From CAYVMN01 sp964452575 (lineage in GTDB: Bacteria; Desulfobacterota; DSM-4660; Desulfatiglandales; Desulfatiglandaceae), in contig CAYVMN010000077.1 of assembly GCA_964452575.1 (NCBI GenBank), positions 1 through 19,809 of the forward strand: a stretch of 19,809 nt of DNA. The letters are read 5' to 3'. Below, in pieces: positions 1 to 6,749 of the stretch. The notes below the pieces were generated by a model. That model saw only the letters and a program-made list of their open reading frames with translations, ran no database searches and had not been told where the DNA came from. The position numbers and the translations under genes are program-made. Position 1 is the first letter of the stretch. The number at the start of each line of letters is the position of its first letter.

Positions 1-2312
1 CAGGCATTGGCGATGGCGTTCAAAATGGCCGGTGTGGCAGGGATGTTTGGCATCTCGCCGATCCCTTTGGCGCCATAAGGCCCAAACTTATTTTCCACCT
101 CAACAATTATCGGTTCAATGTCCGGGACATCCAGGGCGGTGGGAATCAGGTAGTCCTTCAGACTGAGGTTCTGGATATAGCCCCTGTCCAGGGCCACTTC
201 TTCCATTAAGGCATAACCCAGGCCCATGGCCACACCGCCCTCGATCTGACCCTCCACAGCCTTGGGGTTGATCGCCTTGCCTACATCGAAGGCCGCCACG
301 TAATCGGTCACCTTCACTTCGCCAGTCTCCACATCCACAACCACCTCTGCCATGTGGGTCGAGTATGTATAGACAAAGTACGGATTGCCCTGCCCGGTCT
401 CCGGGTCCAGGGTAGATGGGGGCGGGGCCCACCAGCCTTGTCCGATAAGGCGTTTTCCCTTGGCCATGCACTTTGCGGCCGCTTCCTTGAACGAAAGGGT
501 ATTACCGGGGTTTTCCCGATCATAGATGCGCCGATCCCCGGTTACGAGTCTATCCACAGGGGCCTTCAGCATCTCGGAGGCCATCTCCAGAATCGATCCT
601 TTTACCTGCCGGGCGGCCAGTATAACGGCATTGCCCATGAGGGTGGTAGATCGGCTACCCACGGTGGGACCAGACTCGGGTACAATATCGGTATCCGGCT
701 GTATCAGGCGGACATCTTCCACTCGAACACCCAGCTCCTCTGCACAGATCTGAGGGAGCACGGTAAAGGAACCCTGGCCCATTTCAGTGATCCCTGTATA
801 GAGAAGGACCGATCCATCCTCGTGGACGTATACGTTTGCCCCGCAGGCGTCACTGCTGGCCCCGACGCTGGTCCGGTACCAGCCTTGGCCAATGCCCACG
901 CCCCGACGCCTATTCTTTTCCTCGTCCGCATGGCCCCCCTGCCTGTATCTTCGGTCCCAGTCGAAGGCCTTGGCGCAGGCCTCTAAGGCATCTTGGAGGC
1001 CGACGCTCTGGTCCAAGACCTGACCGGTGGCTGTGACAGAGCCTTGCCTAAAGCCGTTCTTTCTTCTGATGTCAAGGGGGCTTATTCCCAGTGCCTCAGC
1101 CAGCTCATCCATGATCTGCTCATGGGCGATGTGCACCTGGGGAGCACCAAAGCCGCGCATGGCCCCGCCATAAGGGTGGTTTGTATAACAGAGGTAGGCG
1201 TCAACTTTCACATGTGGTATCTCATAGGGACCCGGCATCATGACCATGGCGTGGACGTGGGATCCTCCGGCTGGAGGTATAATAGGCCCCAGGCTGGCAT
1301 AGGCCCCCTGCTCGTCATAGATGACGCCTTCAAAGGCCACGAGGACTCCGTCTTTCTTTGCCCCGATCTTGATCTGCATGATCATGGGATGGCGTTTACT
1401 GGTCTGAAGGGTGACCTCTTCCCTCTCCAGGGCAATGCGCACGGGGCGGCCGGTATGGTATGCCAGGACGGCCGCGCGGCAGCCCAGATCGATGGGTGAA
1501 TCCTCTTTGCCGCCAAAGCCACCCCCCATGGGTATCTGGCGGACCCTGACCCTGTTGACAGGGACCCCCAGCACCGCATTCACATTTCGCCTCACGGTAA
1601 AAGGGGCCTGCATGGGACCCTCGATCAGCATGGTACCGTCAGCCTGGGGGACGGCCATGCATATGTCCGGTTCGATGTAGGCATGATCCAGGAACGGGAC
1701 CTGATAGGTCCTCTCCAGGGTAAGGTCTGCCTGTTCGAAGCCCTTTTCAACGTCCCCTTTACGCAATTTGTTATGGGAGAGGAGGTTCCCCTTTTCGTGG
1801 ATTTTGGGCGCATTTTCTTTAATGGCCTCCTGGGGGTCAAAGACAGGAGGCAATAGCTCGTATTCCACCTGGATCAATTCTAGGGCCTGTTCTACTATCT
1901 TCTCCGTCTCGGCGGCTACCAGGGCCACTGCATCTCCCACGAATCGCACCTTGTCGCCACAGATCACAGGCTGATCAGGGATAATGGCCCCGAACCCATT
2001 CCTTCCCGGCACATCACCTGCCGTTAATACGGCGGCGACACCAGGCAATTCTTTGGCCATTTCTGTGTTGATTGATCTTATCAAGGCGTGGGGGTGGGGG
2101 CTTCTCAGGATCTTTCCGTGGAGGAAACCCTGGTGGGGGTAATCTGCTGCGAAATTAAGCCTTCCGGTGACCTTGTTGAGTGCGTCTGTCCTCACTATGG
2201 ATTGGCCCACCACGGAAAGACTCGCGTGAGAGATCTCCACCAAATGGCGTAGTTCTAACTTTGCCTTGGTCAAAACCTTTACCTTATTTCCGTCATCGGT
2301 ATTCTTGCTCAT
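1..2312 (-). CDS. Molybdenum hydroxylase large subunit (xanthine dehydrogenase / CoxL family), 3' end cut off by window
   Basis: Reading the minus strand from ATG at 2312 gives an uninterrupted frame of 770 codons to the window edge. This subunit binds molybdopterin cytosine dinucleotide and oxidises an aldehyde, purine, N-heterocycle or CoA-thioester substrate with water as oxygen donor. Residues about 35-160 form the N-terminal Ald_Xan_dh domain and the rest the MoCo-binding domains. The glycine-rich GGGFGGKE (263-270), MRGFG-PQ (385-392), MGQG (511-514) and GAKGIGE (748-754, with the presumed catalytic glutamate E753) are all present. Only about 10-40 C-terminal residues should be missing. 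It lies 47 bp downstream of the [2Fe-2S] subunit, giving the order FAD - FeS - Mo of the Cox/Hcr/Nic type operons. There is a modest GAAGG site upstream. The family is certain. The substrate is not: CO dehydrogenase is unlikely because the CoxL active-site loop around AYRCSFR is absent. Confidence 0.95.
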   Translation of the reverse strand, partial: MSKNTDDGNKVKVLTKAKLELRHLVEISHASLSVVGQSIVRTDALNKVTGRLNFAADYPHQGFLHGKILRSPHPHALIRSINTEMAKELPGVAAVLTAGDVPGRNGFGAIIPDQPVICGDKVRFVGDAVALVAAETEKIVEQALELIQVEYELLPPVFDPQEAIKENAPKIHEKGNLLSHNKLRKGDVEKGFEQADLTLERTYQVPFLDHAYIEPDICMAVPQADGTMLIEGPMQAPFTVRRNVNAVLGVPVNRVRVRQIPMGGGFGGKEDSPIDLGCRAAVLAYHTGRPVRIALEREEVTLQTSKRHPMIMQIKIGAKKDGVLVAFEGVIYDEQGAYASLGPIIPPAGGSHVHAMVMMPGPYEIPHVKVDAYLCYTNHPYGGAMRGFGAPQVHIAHEQIMDELAEALGISPLDIRRKNGFRQGSVTATGQVLDQSVGLQDALEACAKAFDWDRRYRQGGHADEEKNRRRGVGIGQGWYRTSVGASSDACGANVYVHEDGSVLLYTGITEMGQGSFTVLPQICAEELGVRVEDVRLIQPDTDIVPESGPTVGSRSTTLMGNAVILAARQVKGSILEMASEMLKAPVDRLVTGDRRIYDRENPGNTLSFKEAAAKCMAKGKRLIGQGWWAPPPSTLDPETGQGNPYFVYTYSTHMAEVVVDVETGEVKVTDYVAAFDVGKAINPKAVEGQIEGGVAMGLGYALMEEVALDRGYIQNLSLKDYLIPTALDVPDIEPIIVEVENKFGPYGAKGIGEMPNIPATPAILNAIANA

Positions 2313-2359
2313 GCTTTGCGTCCCTTCTCAAAGACAGGGTAGACGGATATCCCGATGAT

Positions 2360-2839
2360 TTAGGTCGGTCTCAGGGTCTCACTTGCTGTCTTGACGGCCT
2401 GGATTATCTTGCGGTAGCCTGTGCACCGGCACTGTACCCCTGAGATCGCTTCCCTGATCGTAGACTCATCAGGGTGACGGTGCTTGGCCAGGATGGCCTT
2501 TGCGTTCATGATCATACCGGGTGCGCAAAAACCGCACTGAACCGCGCCTTCATTTATGAATGCCTCCTGAATCGGATCCAGACCCCCGTCTTCCTTGGTC
2601 AAACCTTCTATTGTGATCACTGACCGCCCCTTGACCTTGAAGGCCGGGAGGATACAGGAATTTACCGGGTCCCCGTCCAGAAGGACAGTGCAGGCACCGC
2701 ACGCCCCCTCTCGGCACCCCACCTTGGTGCCTTTTAGTCCCAAGGTGTCCCTCAGGAGGTCCACCAGGAGTCTGTCCGGGCCGACTTCCACGCCAACATC
2801 ACGCCCATTCAGCTTGAATTGAATCTCCATATTCTTCAT
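2360..2839 (-). CDS. [2Fe-2S] iron-sulfur subunit of molybdenum hydroxylase (CoxS/XdhC-type small subunit)
   Basis: A 159-residue protein matching the usual length of the small subunit, which passes electrons from the Mo centre to FAD. An N-terminal plant-type ferredoxin domain carries C42, C47, C50 and C62 (motif GCREGACGAC). The C-terminal four-helix [2Fe-2S] domain carries C102, C105, C137 and C139 (CGFCAPG and CRCTGY motifs). All eight cluster ligands are intact, so the enzyme looks functional. The ATG at 2839 has an AGAGGG site just upstream and sits 10 bp after the stop of the FAD subunit, so the genes are translationally close. There is no signal peptide, so the complex is expected in the cytoplasm. 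Confidence 0.96.
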   Translation of the reverse strand: MKNMEIQFKLNGRDVGVEVGPDRLLVDLLRDTLGLKGTKVGCREGACGACTVLLDGDPVNSCILPAFKVKGRSVITIEGLTKEDGGLDPIQEAFINEGAVQCGFCAPGMIMNAKAILAKHRHPDESTIREAISGVQCRCTGYRKIIQAVKTASETLRPT

Positions 2840-2849
2840 AGGAACCCTC

Positions 2850-3773
2850 TTAGGCCACAGGGCATCCTGCCCGTTCCAGGGCCTTATAAAGACCCCGCCT
2901 AACGAAGACCTTCACCATCTCCTTCTTGTACTCATAGGAACCCCAAATCAAACTGGATATGGGGGTGGATTCTTTTTGGGCGCGGTCTGCACCCTTCTCA
3001 ACACTCTCTTTGCTGACAGGGGCCCCGCGTAGGATCTCTTCAGCCTTCCTGGCACGAAAGGGAGTTGGTGCTACCGGGCCGAGTGCAATTGCGGCATCCC
3101 TGAAGGTCTTACTTTGTGGGTCAACCTCTACCACCGCTGCCAGGACAAGGACGGCGATGGTAAGGGCCCGCCGCTTGCTCAACCTGAGATAACAATCTCC
3201 CTGATCTCTTCCGATGGGAGGGAAACTGATTTGGGTCAGGATCTCCCTCCTGCAATCCACTGCCGTCCGGCCTTTATCCAGGAAAAACTCTTGAAGCCGG
3301 ACGACCCTCTCTCCCTTTGACGTGGCGATGGTCACCGAGGCATTCAGGGCAAGTAAGGGTATGCTCGTGTCAGCCGCCGGGTGACCGCTTACCAGATTTC
3401 CGGCCACTGTGCCCACATTTCTGATCTGTGGAGATCCAACACTCGCAGCGCCATCTGCCAGAAGTCGAGCCTTTTCCCTGATCAAGGGGGAGGAAGCCAC
3501 CTGGGCGTGGGTGACCAGGCCCCCCAAGATGATCTGATCCCCTTCTTGTTCAATTGTATTCATGCCAGGCAGGCGGGTGATATCTACCAGGGCCTCGAGC
3601 TCCAACTCCCGCTTGCGCAACCGGGGGATGACATCGGTCCCGCCGGCGATCACCTGTGCCCTACCCTCATACCCGGCAAGCATCTCAAGTGCCTCTGCCG
3701 CTGTCTTGGGCAAGAGGTACTCATTTACCTGGATGTCTCTTGACCAGTGCAAGTCTTTAAAGGCATTTGGCAT
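2850..3773 (-). CDS. FAD-binding subunit of molybdenum hydroxylase (CoxM/XdhB type)
   Basis: This is the medium subunit, which takes electrons from the [2Fe-2S] clusters and passes them to NAD+ or another acceptor. FAD-contact motifs are visible: AGGTD (residues 43-47) and SVGSPQIRNVGTVAGNL (about 111-127), followed by the CO_deh_flav_C domain to the end. The open frame extends upstream to a GTG at 3851. I chose the ATG at 3773 (307 residues) because it has GGGAG five bases before it, because the family normally starts shortly before the motif x-x-Y-x-x-P-x-x-x-x-E-A, and because the upstream extension translates a degenerate intergenic heptad repeat. It lacks the extra [4Fe-4S] loop of 4-hydroxybenzoyl-CoA reductase HcrB. 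Confidence 0.93.
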   Translation of the reverse strand: MPNAFKDLHWSRDIQVNEYLLPKTAAEALEMLAGYEGRAQVIAGGTDVIPRLRKRELELEALVDITRLPGMNTIEQEGDQIILGGLVTHAQVASSPLIREKARLLADGAASVGSPQIRNVGTVAGNLVSGHPAADTSIPLLALNASVTIATSKGERVVRLQEFFLDKGRTAVDCRREILTQISFPPIGRDQGDCYLRLSKRRALTIAVLVLAAVVEVDPQSKTFRDAAIALGPVAPTPFRARKAEEILRGAPVSKESVEKGADRAQKESTPISSLIWGSYEYKKEMVKVFVRRGLYKALERAGCPVA

Positions 3774-3778
3774 ATTCG

Positions 3779-3783
3779 CTCCC
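3779..3783 (-). promoter_or_regulatory. Ribosome binding site that decides the start of the FAD subunit
   Basis: GGGAG on the minus strand lies 5 bases upstream of the ATG at 3773. The alternative GTG at 3851 has no purine-rich site in front of it. Confidence 0.6.
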
Positions 3784-3802
3784 AAACCAGGATAAACCGG
3801 AA

Positions 3803-3830
3803 ATTGAGTATTGCCTATTGACCATTGATT
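3803..3830. repeat. Degenerate ATTG heptad repeat, four units
   Basis: On the plus strand ATTG recurs exactly every seven bases: ATTGAGT, ATTGCCT, ATTGACC, ATTGATT. The repeat lies between the regulator gene and the FAD subunit start. If the frame is extended to the upstream GTG it is translated into an NQWSIGNTQ-like stretch, typical of translated intergenic repeats rather than protein. Confidence 0.7.
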
Positions 3831-3903
3831 GGGTTCGCTTTGTCTTTTCACGGCCTAGCATTTGTCAAGTTCCAGCAAAGGGTCCACGTCAGAAATGAGA
3901 CAG

Positions 3904-4566
3904 CTAGGCCTTAAGGTTGGTTTCCTCTTTTTGGGCCTTTTCTATTTGCCGGTTTACCCTCAGGTTGTGTCTTTTCATGACCTTTTCGGCTCCATCCGGA
4001 TCACGAATCTTGAGGGCCTCTACTGCGTCTATGTGATCCTGATAAAGCTCCGGAAGGATTGATGTAAGATCACATACAAAAGGTCTGGACCTGGCCTTTA
4101 TATTTTCCAGCAGCTCGGTGAGGAGCCAGTTTCCACAGGAATCATATATGATGCCGTGAAACTCGAAGTCCGACTTGGAGTATTCCACCACATCTTGGTC
4201 ACTTACGATCCGACGCTGTTCCTTCAAGAGGGACCTCAGGCGAGCTATCGTCTTTTTGTCTATTCTCTCCGCAGCCAAACGGCCGGCCAAACCCTCCAAT
4301 AACCCTCTTACCTCATACAGGGCATAGGCCATCTGGAGGGTCATCTGTGCCATACGGATCCCCTGATTAGGGACATGCTTGACCAATCCTTCGTCCTCCA
4401 GGTTCTTCAAGGCCTGCCAGACCGGAGTCCTGCTTACGCCCAGATCCTTTGCCAAACGCTCGACATTTATCCGTTTTCCCGGGGTAAACCGGTAAGACGC
4501 GATCATATCCCTCAGTGCCGTTTCCGCCTGCTCTCTTAAAGTTAAACGCTTGAGGGTCTCTGCCAC
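3904..4566 (-). CDS. GntR family transcriptional regulator, FCD (FadR) subfamily
   Basis: A 220-residue DNA-binding regulator. The N-terminal winged helix (residues about 8-72) contains the recognition segment LAKDLGVSRTPVWQALKNL. The C-terminal all-helical FCD ligand domain (about 80-205) has the metal-ligand set D133, H137, H178 and H200. FCD regulators commonly sense carboxylic or sugar acids, which suits a catabolic cluster. The start is GTG at 4566 with a G-rich stretch (GAAGGGGG) about 11 bases upstream; no internal ATG would keep the HTH. It is embedded between the HIBADH-family gene and the Mo-hydroxylase genes on the same strand and probably regulates this operon, acting near 5654-6060 or on itself. 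The ligand is unknown. Confidence 0.93.
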   Translation of the reverse strand: MAETLKRLTLREQAETALRDMIASYRFTPGKRINVERLAKDLGVSRTPVWQALKNLEDEGLVKHVPNQGIRMAQMTLQMAYALYEVRGLLEGLAGRLAAERIDKKTIARLRSLLKEQRRIVSDQDVVEYSKSDFEFHGIIYDSCGNWLLTELLENIKARSRPFVCDLTSILPELYQDHIDAVEALKIRDPDGAEKVMKRHNLRVNRQIEKAQKEETNLKA

Positions 4567-4765
4567 CCTGATCTAACCCCCTTCGAAGGCCTCTGCTAAA
4601 TATAGTTCAATTCTTTTCTTAGGATATAGAGATCAAGGAAGTCAACAAAAATTTAATGGAAAATGAGATTTAAATGAAATTTAGACAGTTATACGATCGG
4701 AGCCCCTTACGGTTACGCCCAAAATTTATTGACCAAGAATTCCAAAAAATAGGGCACGATCAGGC

Positions 4766-5653
4766 TCATCTCTTTAGACCAGCCATTTTCTCCAGCACAG
4801 CACACACCGAAGCGGTATCCTGCTTCGAACGCCCGTCAGCCAATGCCGACGTATAAATCTGGGCTGCTACAGAGAGAAGGGGGGTAGGACATTTGAGTTC
4901 GGTTGCAAAGGCACTGATGATCTGAATGTCTTTCTGGAAGATATCCACCTTCATGGTCGGTTCATCATACTCGCCGGCGACCATCAGGGGACCTCTCACC
5001 TCAAACATGCGTGAGGTCCCTGCCCCGTCACTGATTACCCTGTAAATCATTTCCGGGTCTAGGCCTGCCTTCATTCCCAGTACAAACGCCTCTGCCGCCG
5101 AAACATTATGGATGGTCACAAGCAGGTTCGCAATGAACTTCATCTTGCTGCCCATACCAAACTCTCCCACGTAGTAATTTGCCCTCGCAAACCCGTTGAA
5201 TATGGGGACACATCTCTCGCATGTCTTCCTGTCGCCGCTTGCATAAACGACGATATCCCTTTTAACTGCCTGAGCCCCGGTGCCGCTTAAAGGACAATCG
5301 AGCATATCCATCCCAGCGCCTTTCAAGGCCTCCAGGGCCTCTTCCTTCGGCCCGAGAGGGAGTGTGCTGGTCTCTATGATGACAAGGCCACGCCTCCCAC
5401 TGGTCAAAAGGCCTCCTTCAGCGTGGACCACGTCATGGAGGGCTTCAACACTGGGAAGGGAGGTAATGACTATATCTGACTTATGGGCCACCTCCCTGCA
5501 GGAAGAGGCGCCATTTCCTTTTTTGCTTAGGAGGAGTTCCACCTGCTCATCTAGGATGTCATATCCTGTGACCGAAAATCCTGCCTTCAGCAGATTGGCT
5601 GACATTGCAGAGCCCATAATCCCCAGGCCTATCATCCCTATTTTTTGTTCCAT
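4766..5653 (-). CDS. NAD(P)-dependent beta-hydroxyacid dehydrogenase (3-hydroxyisobutyrate dehydrogenase / tartronate semialdehyde reductase family)
   Basis: A cytoplasmic 295-residue dehydrogenase that interconverts a beta-hydroxyacid and its semialdehyde. The N-terminal Rossmann fold starts with GMIGLGIMG (residues 6-14). The substrate loop reads DCPLSGTG (119-126) in place of the usual DAPVSGG. The catalytic lysine motif is GSKMKFIAN (168-176, K172 and N176), and K241 matches the C-terminal conserved lysine. ATG at 5653 is preferred over the in-frame GTG at 5662 because AAAGGTG sits six bases before it and would overlap the GTG. It is the first gene of the minus-strand operon with the GntR regulator and the Mo hydroxylase. 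The loop lacks the arginine I associate with sulfolactaldehyde reductase YihU, so a sulfonate substrate is less likely. The exact substrate is open. Confidence 0.92.
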   Translation of the reverse strand: MEQKIGMIGLGIMGSAMSANLLKAGFSVTGYDILDEQVELLLSKKGNGASSCREVAHKSDIVITSLPSVEALHDVVHAEGGLLTSGRRGLVIIETSTLPLGPKEEALEALKGAGMDMLDCPLSGTGAQAVKRDIVVYASGDRKTCERCVPIFNGFARANYYVGEFGMGSKMKFIANLLVTIHNVSAAEAFVLGMKAGLDPEMIYRVISDGAGTSRMFEVRGPLMVAGEYDEPTMKVDIFQKDIQIISAFATELKCPTPLLSVAAQIYTSALADGRSKQDTASVCAVLEKMAGLKR

Positions 5654-5659
5654 TGTTTT

Positions 5660-5666
5660 CACCTTT
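5660..5666 (-). promoter_or_regulatory. Ribosome binding site that decides the start of the HIBADH-family gene
   Basis: AAAGGTG on the minus strand is spaced six bases from the ATG at 5653. It overlaps the alternative GTG start at 5662, making that start unlikely. Confidence 0.6.
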
Positions 5667-5667
5667 C

Positions 5668-6063
5668 ATTCAGGATCGCTTTCACAAAACTGGATCCATA
5701 GGTCTTCCTCATGCGCTACCTGACCTCCACAAAATCGGCCGTGACCGGAGGCCTGGTAATGAATTCTATCTACCCAACGCAGGCCTTCGGCCGCAACCAA
5801 AGCAGTGACCAGTGTTCAGGTTTCAGTAAATCCCAAGTCCTGACACATGGAACCTTATTGCTATAGCAACCTCCCCGAGTCTAAGAATTGGTTCTGATGC
5901 AAATAACCGTCGGGGAAATATCCTCCAATGGAGAAGTGTGTGCAAAAAAGTCCATAGTGTCAACTGAAACTAAAGCGTTCCAGAAATGGGTGAGGCTTCC
6001 TGTTGCCGTCTGGAGGTTCTATTCTATTATTTCGGCAAAATCGGGCTATATCTGGCGGTCTTA
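5668..6063. other. Non-coding divergent intergenic region, upstream part
   Basis: About 400 bases between the minus-strand HIBADH operon and the promoter of the VOC gene. I see no convincing reading frame, tRNA or known gene remnant on either strand. A weak minus-strand promoter may start at TTGACA (complement of 5958-5963) with CACACT 17 bases on (complement of 5935-5940). A loose inverted repeat TCCCCGA (5872-5878) / TCGGGGA (5910-5916) is also present. This is the most likely place for the GntR operator, but I cannot identify it with confidence. Confidence 0.5.
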
Positions 6064-6092
6064 TTGACAGGAAATACGAGTTTGTCTAGAAT
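6064..6092 (+). promoter_or_regulatory. Near-consensus sigma-70 promoter for the VOC gene
   Basis: TTGACA (6064-6069) matches the -35 consensus perfectly. It is followed by a 17-base spacer and TAGAAT (6087-6092), five of six -10 bases. The transcript would begin near 6099 and carry a leader of about 125 bases before the ATG at 6224. A match this good is the strongest promoter in the window and suggests high or activator-independent expression. Confidence 0.75.
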
Positions 6093-6119
6093 CGAGCATA
6101 AAAAGGGTTCGCAATTTCA

Positions 6120-6176
6120 GCCTTTAAAGCCCTGCAGCGTGTACGAGCTCAACATCTAACGTTCTGGGTTAAAGGC
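6120..6176 (+). promoter_or_regulatory. Leader hairpin in the 5' UTR of the VOC gene
   Basis: GCCTTTAA (6120-6127) is exactly complementary to TTAAAGGC (6169-6176). After a two-base bulge, CCC (6130-6132) pairs with GGG (6166-6168), making an 8+3 bp stem around a loop of about 33 bases. It lies inside the predicted transcript, 34 bases before the AAGGAG ribosome binding site. There is no U-run after it, so it is not a simple terminator. It matches no riboswitch class that I recognise. Confidence 0.45.
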
Positions 6177-6223
6177 ATCTATGTCTTTCAGCTGCTTATC
6201 TTCTTGTACAAAGGAGAATAGTC

Positions 6224-6622
6224 ATGATAAAGGGAATCGGTCATATAGGAATAGCCATCAGCGACATTGATAAGAGCCTCAGGGCCATCTGCAAGGCCCT
6301 CGACATGCCGACACCTGCGGTTCACAATAACCCGGAGAAAAAAATGAAGTTTGCCTTGCTGGATCTGGGTGGAGTGGGACTGGAGTTCTTGCAGGACTGC
6401 GACCAGGAGGGGCCGTTTGCGAGATTTGTGAAGGAGAAGGGCGACGCAATCCACCATTTCTGTCTGCTAACAGACGATATCGAGGCAGACATCGAGGGCC
6501 TCAAGCTACGGGGAATAGAAATGGCGGATCAGAAACCCAAGGTGGGGTTGCGAGGGAAGAAGATCGCCTTCACCAGGCCAAGTGCACTGAATGGCATCCC
6601 TATTGAATTATCGGAACCATAG
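6224..6622 (+). CDS. VOC family protein, methylmalonyl-CoA epimerase-like
   Basis: A 132-residue vicinal-oxygen-chelate (glyoxalase/bleomycin-resistance) protein made of two beta-alpha-beta-beta-beta halves. The metal-site residues of methylmalonyl-CoA epimerases can be traced: H7 in GHIGIAI, a polar residue around E54 in GLEFLQ, H77/H78 in AIHHFCLLTDDI, and E128 in PIELSEP. Length and motif order match the epimerase family, which racemises 2-methylmalonyl-CoA through an enolate. No mutase or other methylmalonyl-CoA gene is nearby, so it may instead act as an epimerase or lyase on a related substrate in the local pathway. AAGGAG lies seven bases before the ATG. It is monocistronic, between a strong promoter and a terminator. 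Confidence 0.85.
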   Translation: MIKGIGHIGIAISDIDKSLRAICKALDMPTPAVHNNPEKKMKFALLDLGGVGLEFLQDCDQEGPFARFVKEKGDAIHHFCLLTDDIEADIEGLKLRGIEMADQKPKVGLRGKKIAFTRPSALNGIPIELSEP

Positions 6623-6643
6623 GAGAAAGACCCTTAGAGACCC

Positions 6644-6695
6644 AAATGCGGCCACCTTCAACCCCAAAGGGACGTGTGGTGTGGCCGCATTTTAT
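6644..6695 (+). terminator. Rho-independent terminator after the VOC gene
   Basis: AAATGCGGCCAC (6644-6655) pairs perfectly with GTGGCCGCATTT (6681-6692), a 12-bp GC-rich stem with a 25-base loop, followed by a short T-rich tail on the plus strand. It sits between convergent genes, so it may also stop transcripts of the minus-strand lactonase gene, where the stem is followed by TTT. Confidence 0.8.
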
Positions 6696-6749
6696 ACAAC
6701 GGGATAAAGGGGCAACCTGCCCACACCCCATTCGATATTCCCATCGGTG

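Noticed and set aside
354..1499. Long plus-strand frames (up to 210 codons) opposite the molybdenum hydroxylase large subunit
   Set aside because: They lie antisense to a continuous conserved minus-strand frame. Their translations show no family motifs, so they are shadows of the codon pattern of the real gene.
3774..3851. N-terminal extension of the FAD subunit from a GTG start
   Set aside because: There is no ribosome binding site before the GTG, and the extension translates the ATTG heptad repeat.
3840..3868. Minus-strand TTGACA (complement of 3863-3868) as a promoter for the Mo-hydroxylase genes
   Set aside because: The -35 is perfect, but the position 17 bases on reads AGACAA, and 16- or 18-base spacing gives nothing better. 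The genes are more simply read from upstream.
4766..5653. Sulfolactaldehyde reductase (YihU) assignment for the HIBADH-family protein, as part of a sulfosugar pathway
   Set aside because: The substrate loop reads DCPLSGTG without the arginine that I associate with sulfonate binding in YihU, and no other sulfosugar gene is present.
6205..6212. TTGTACAA palindrome and similar TTGTATCAA (8015) and CTTGTATAAC (13282) as FCD-regulator operators
   Set aside because: They are short, differ from each other, and the first lies next to the ribosome binding site. Without footprint data they could be chance.
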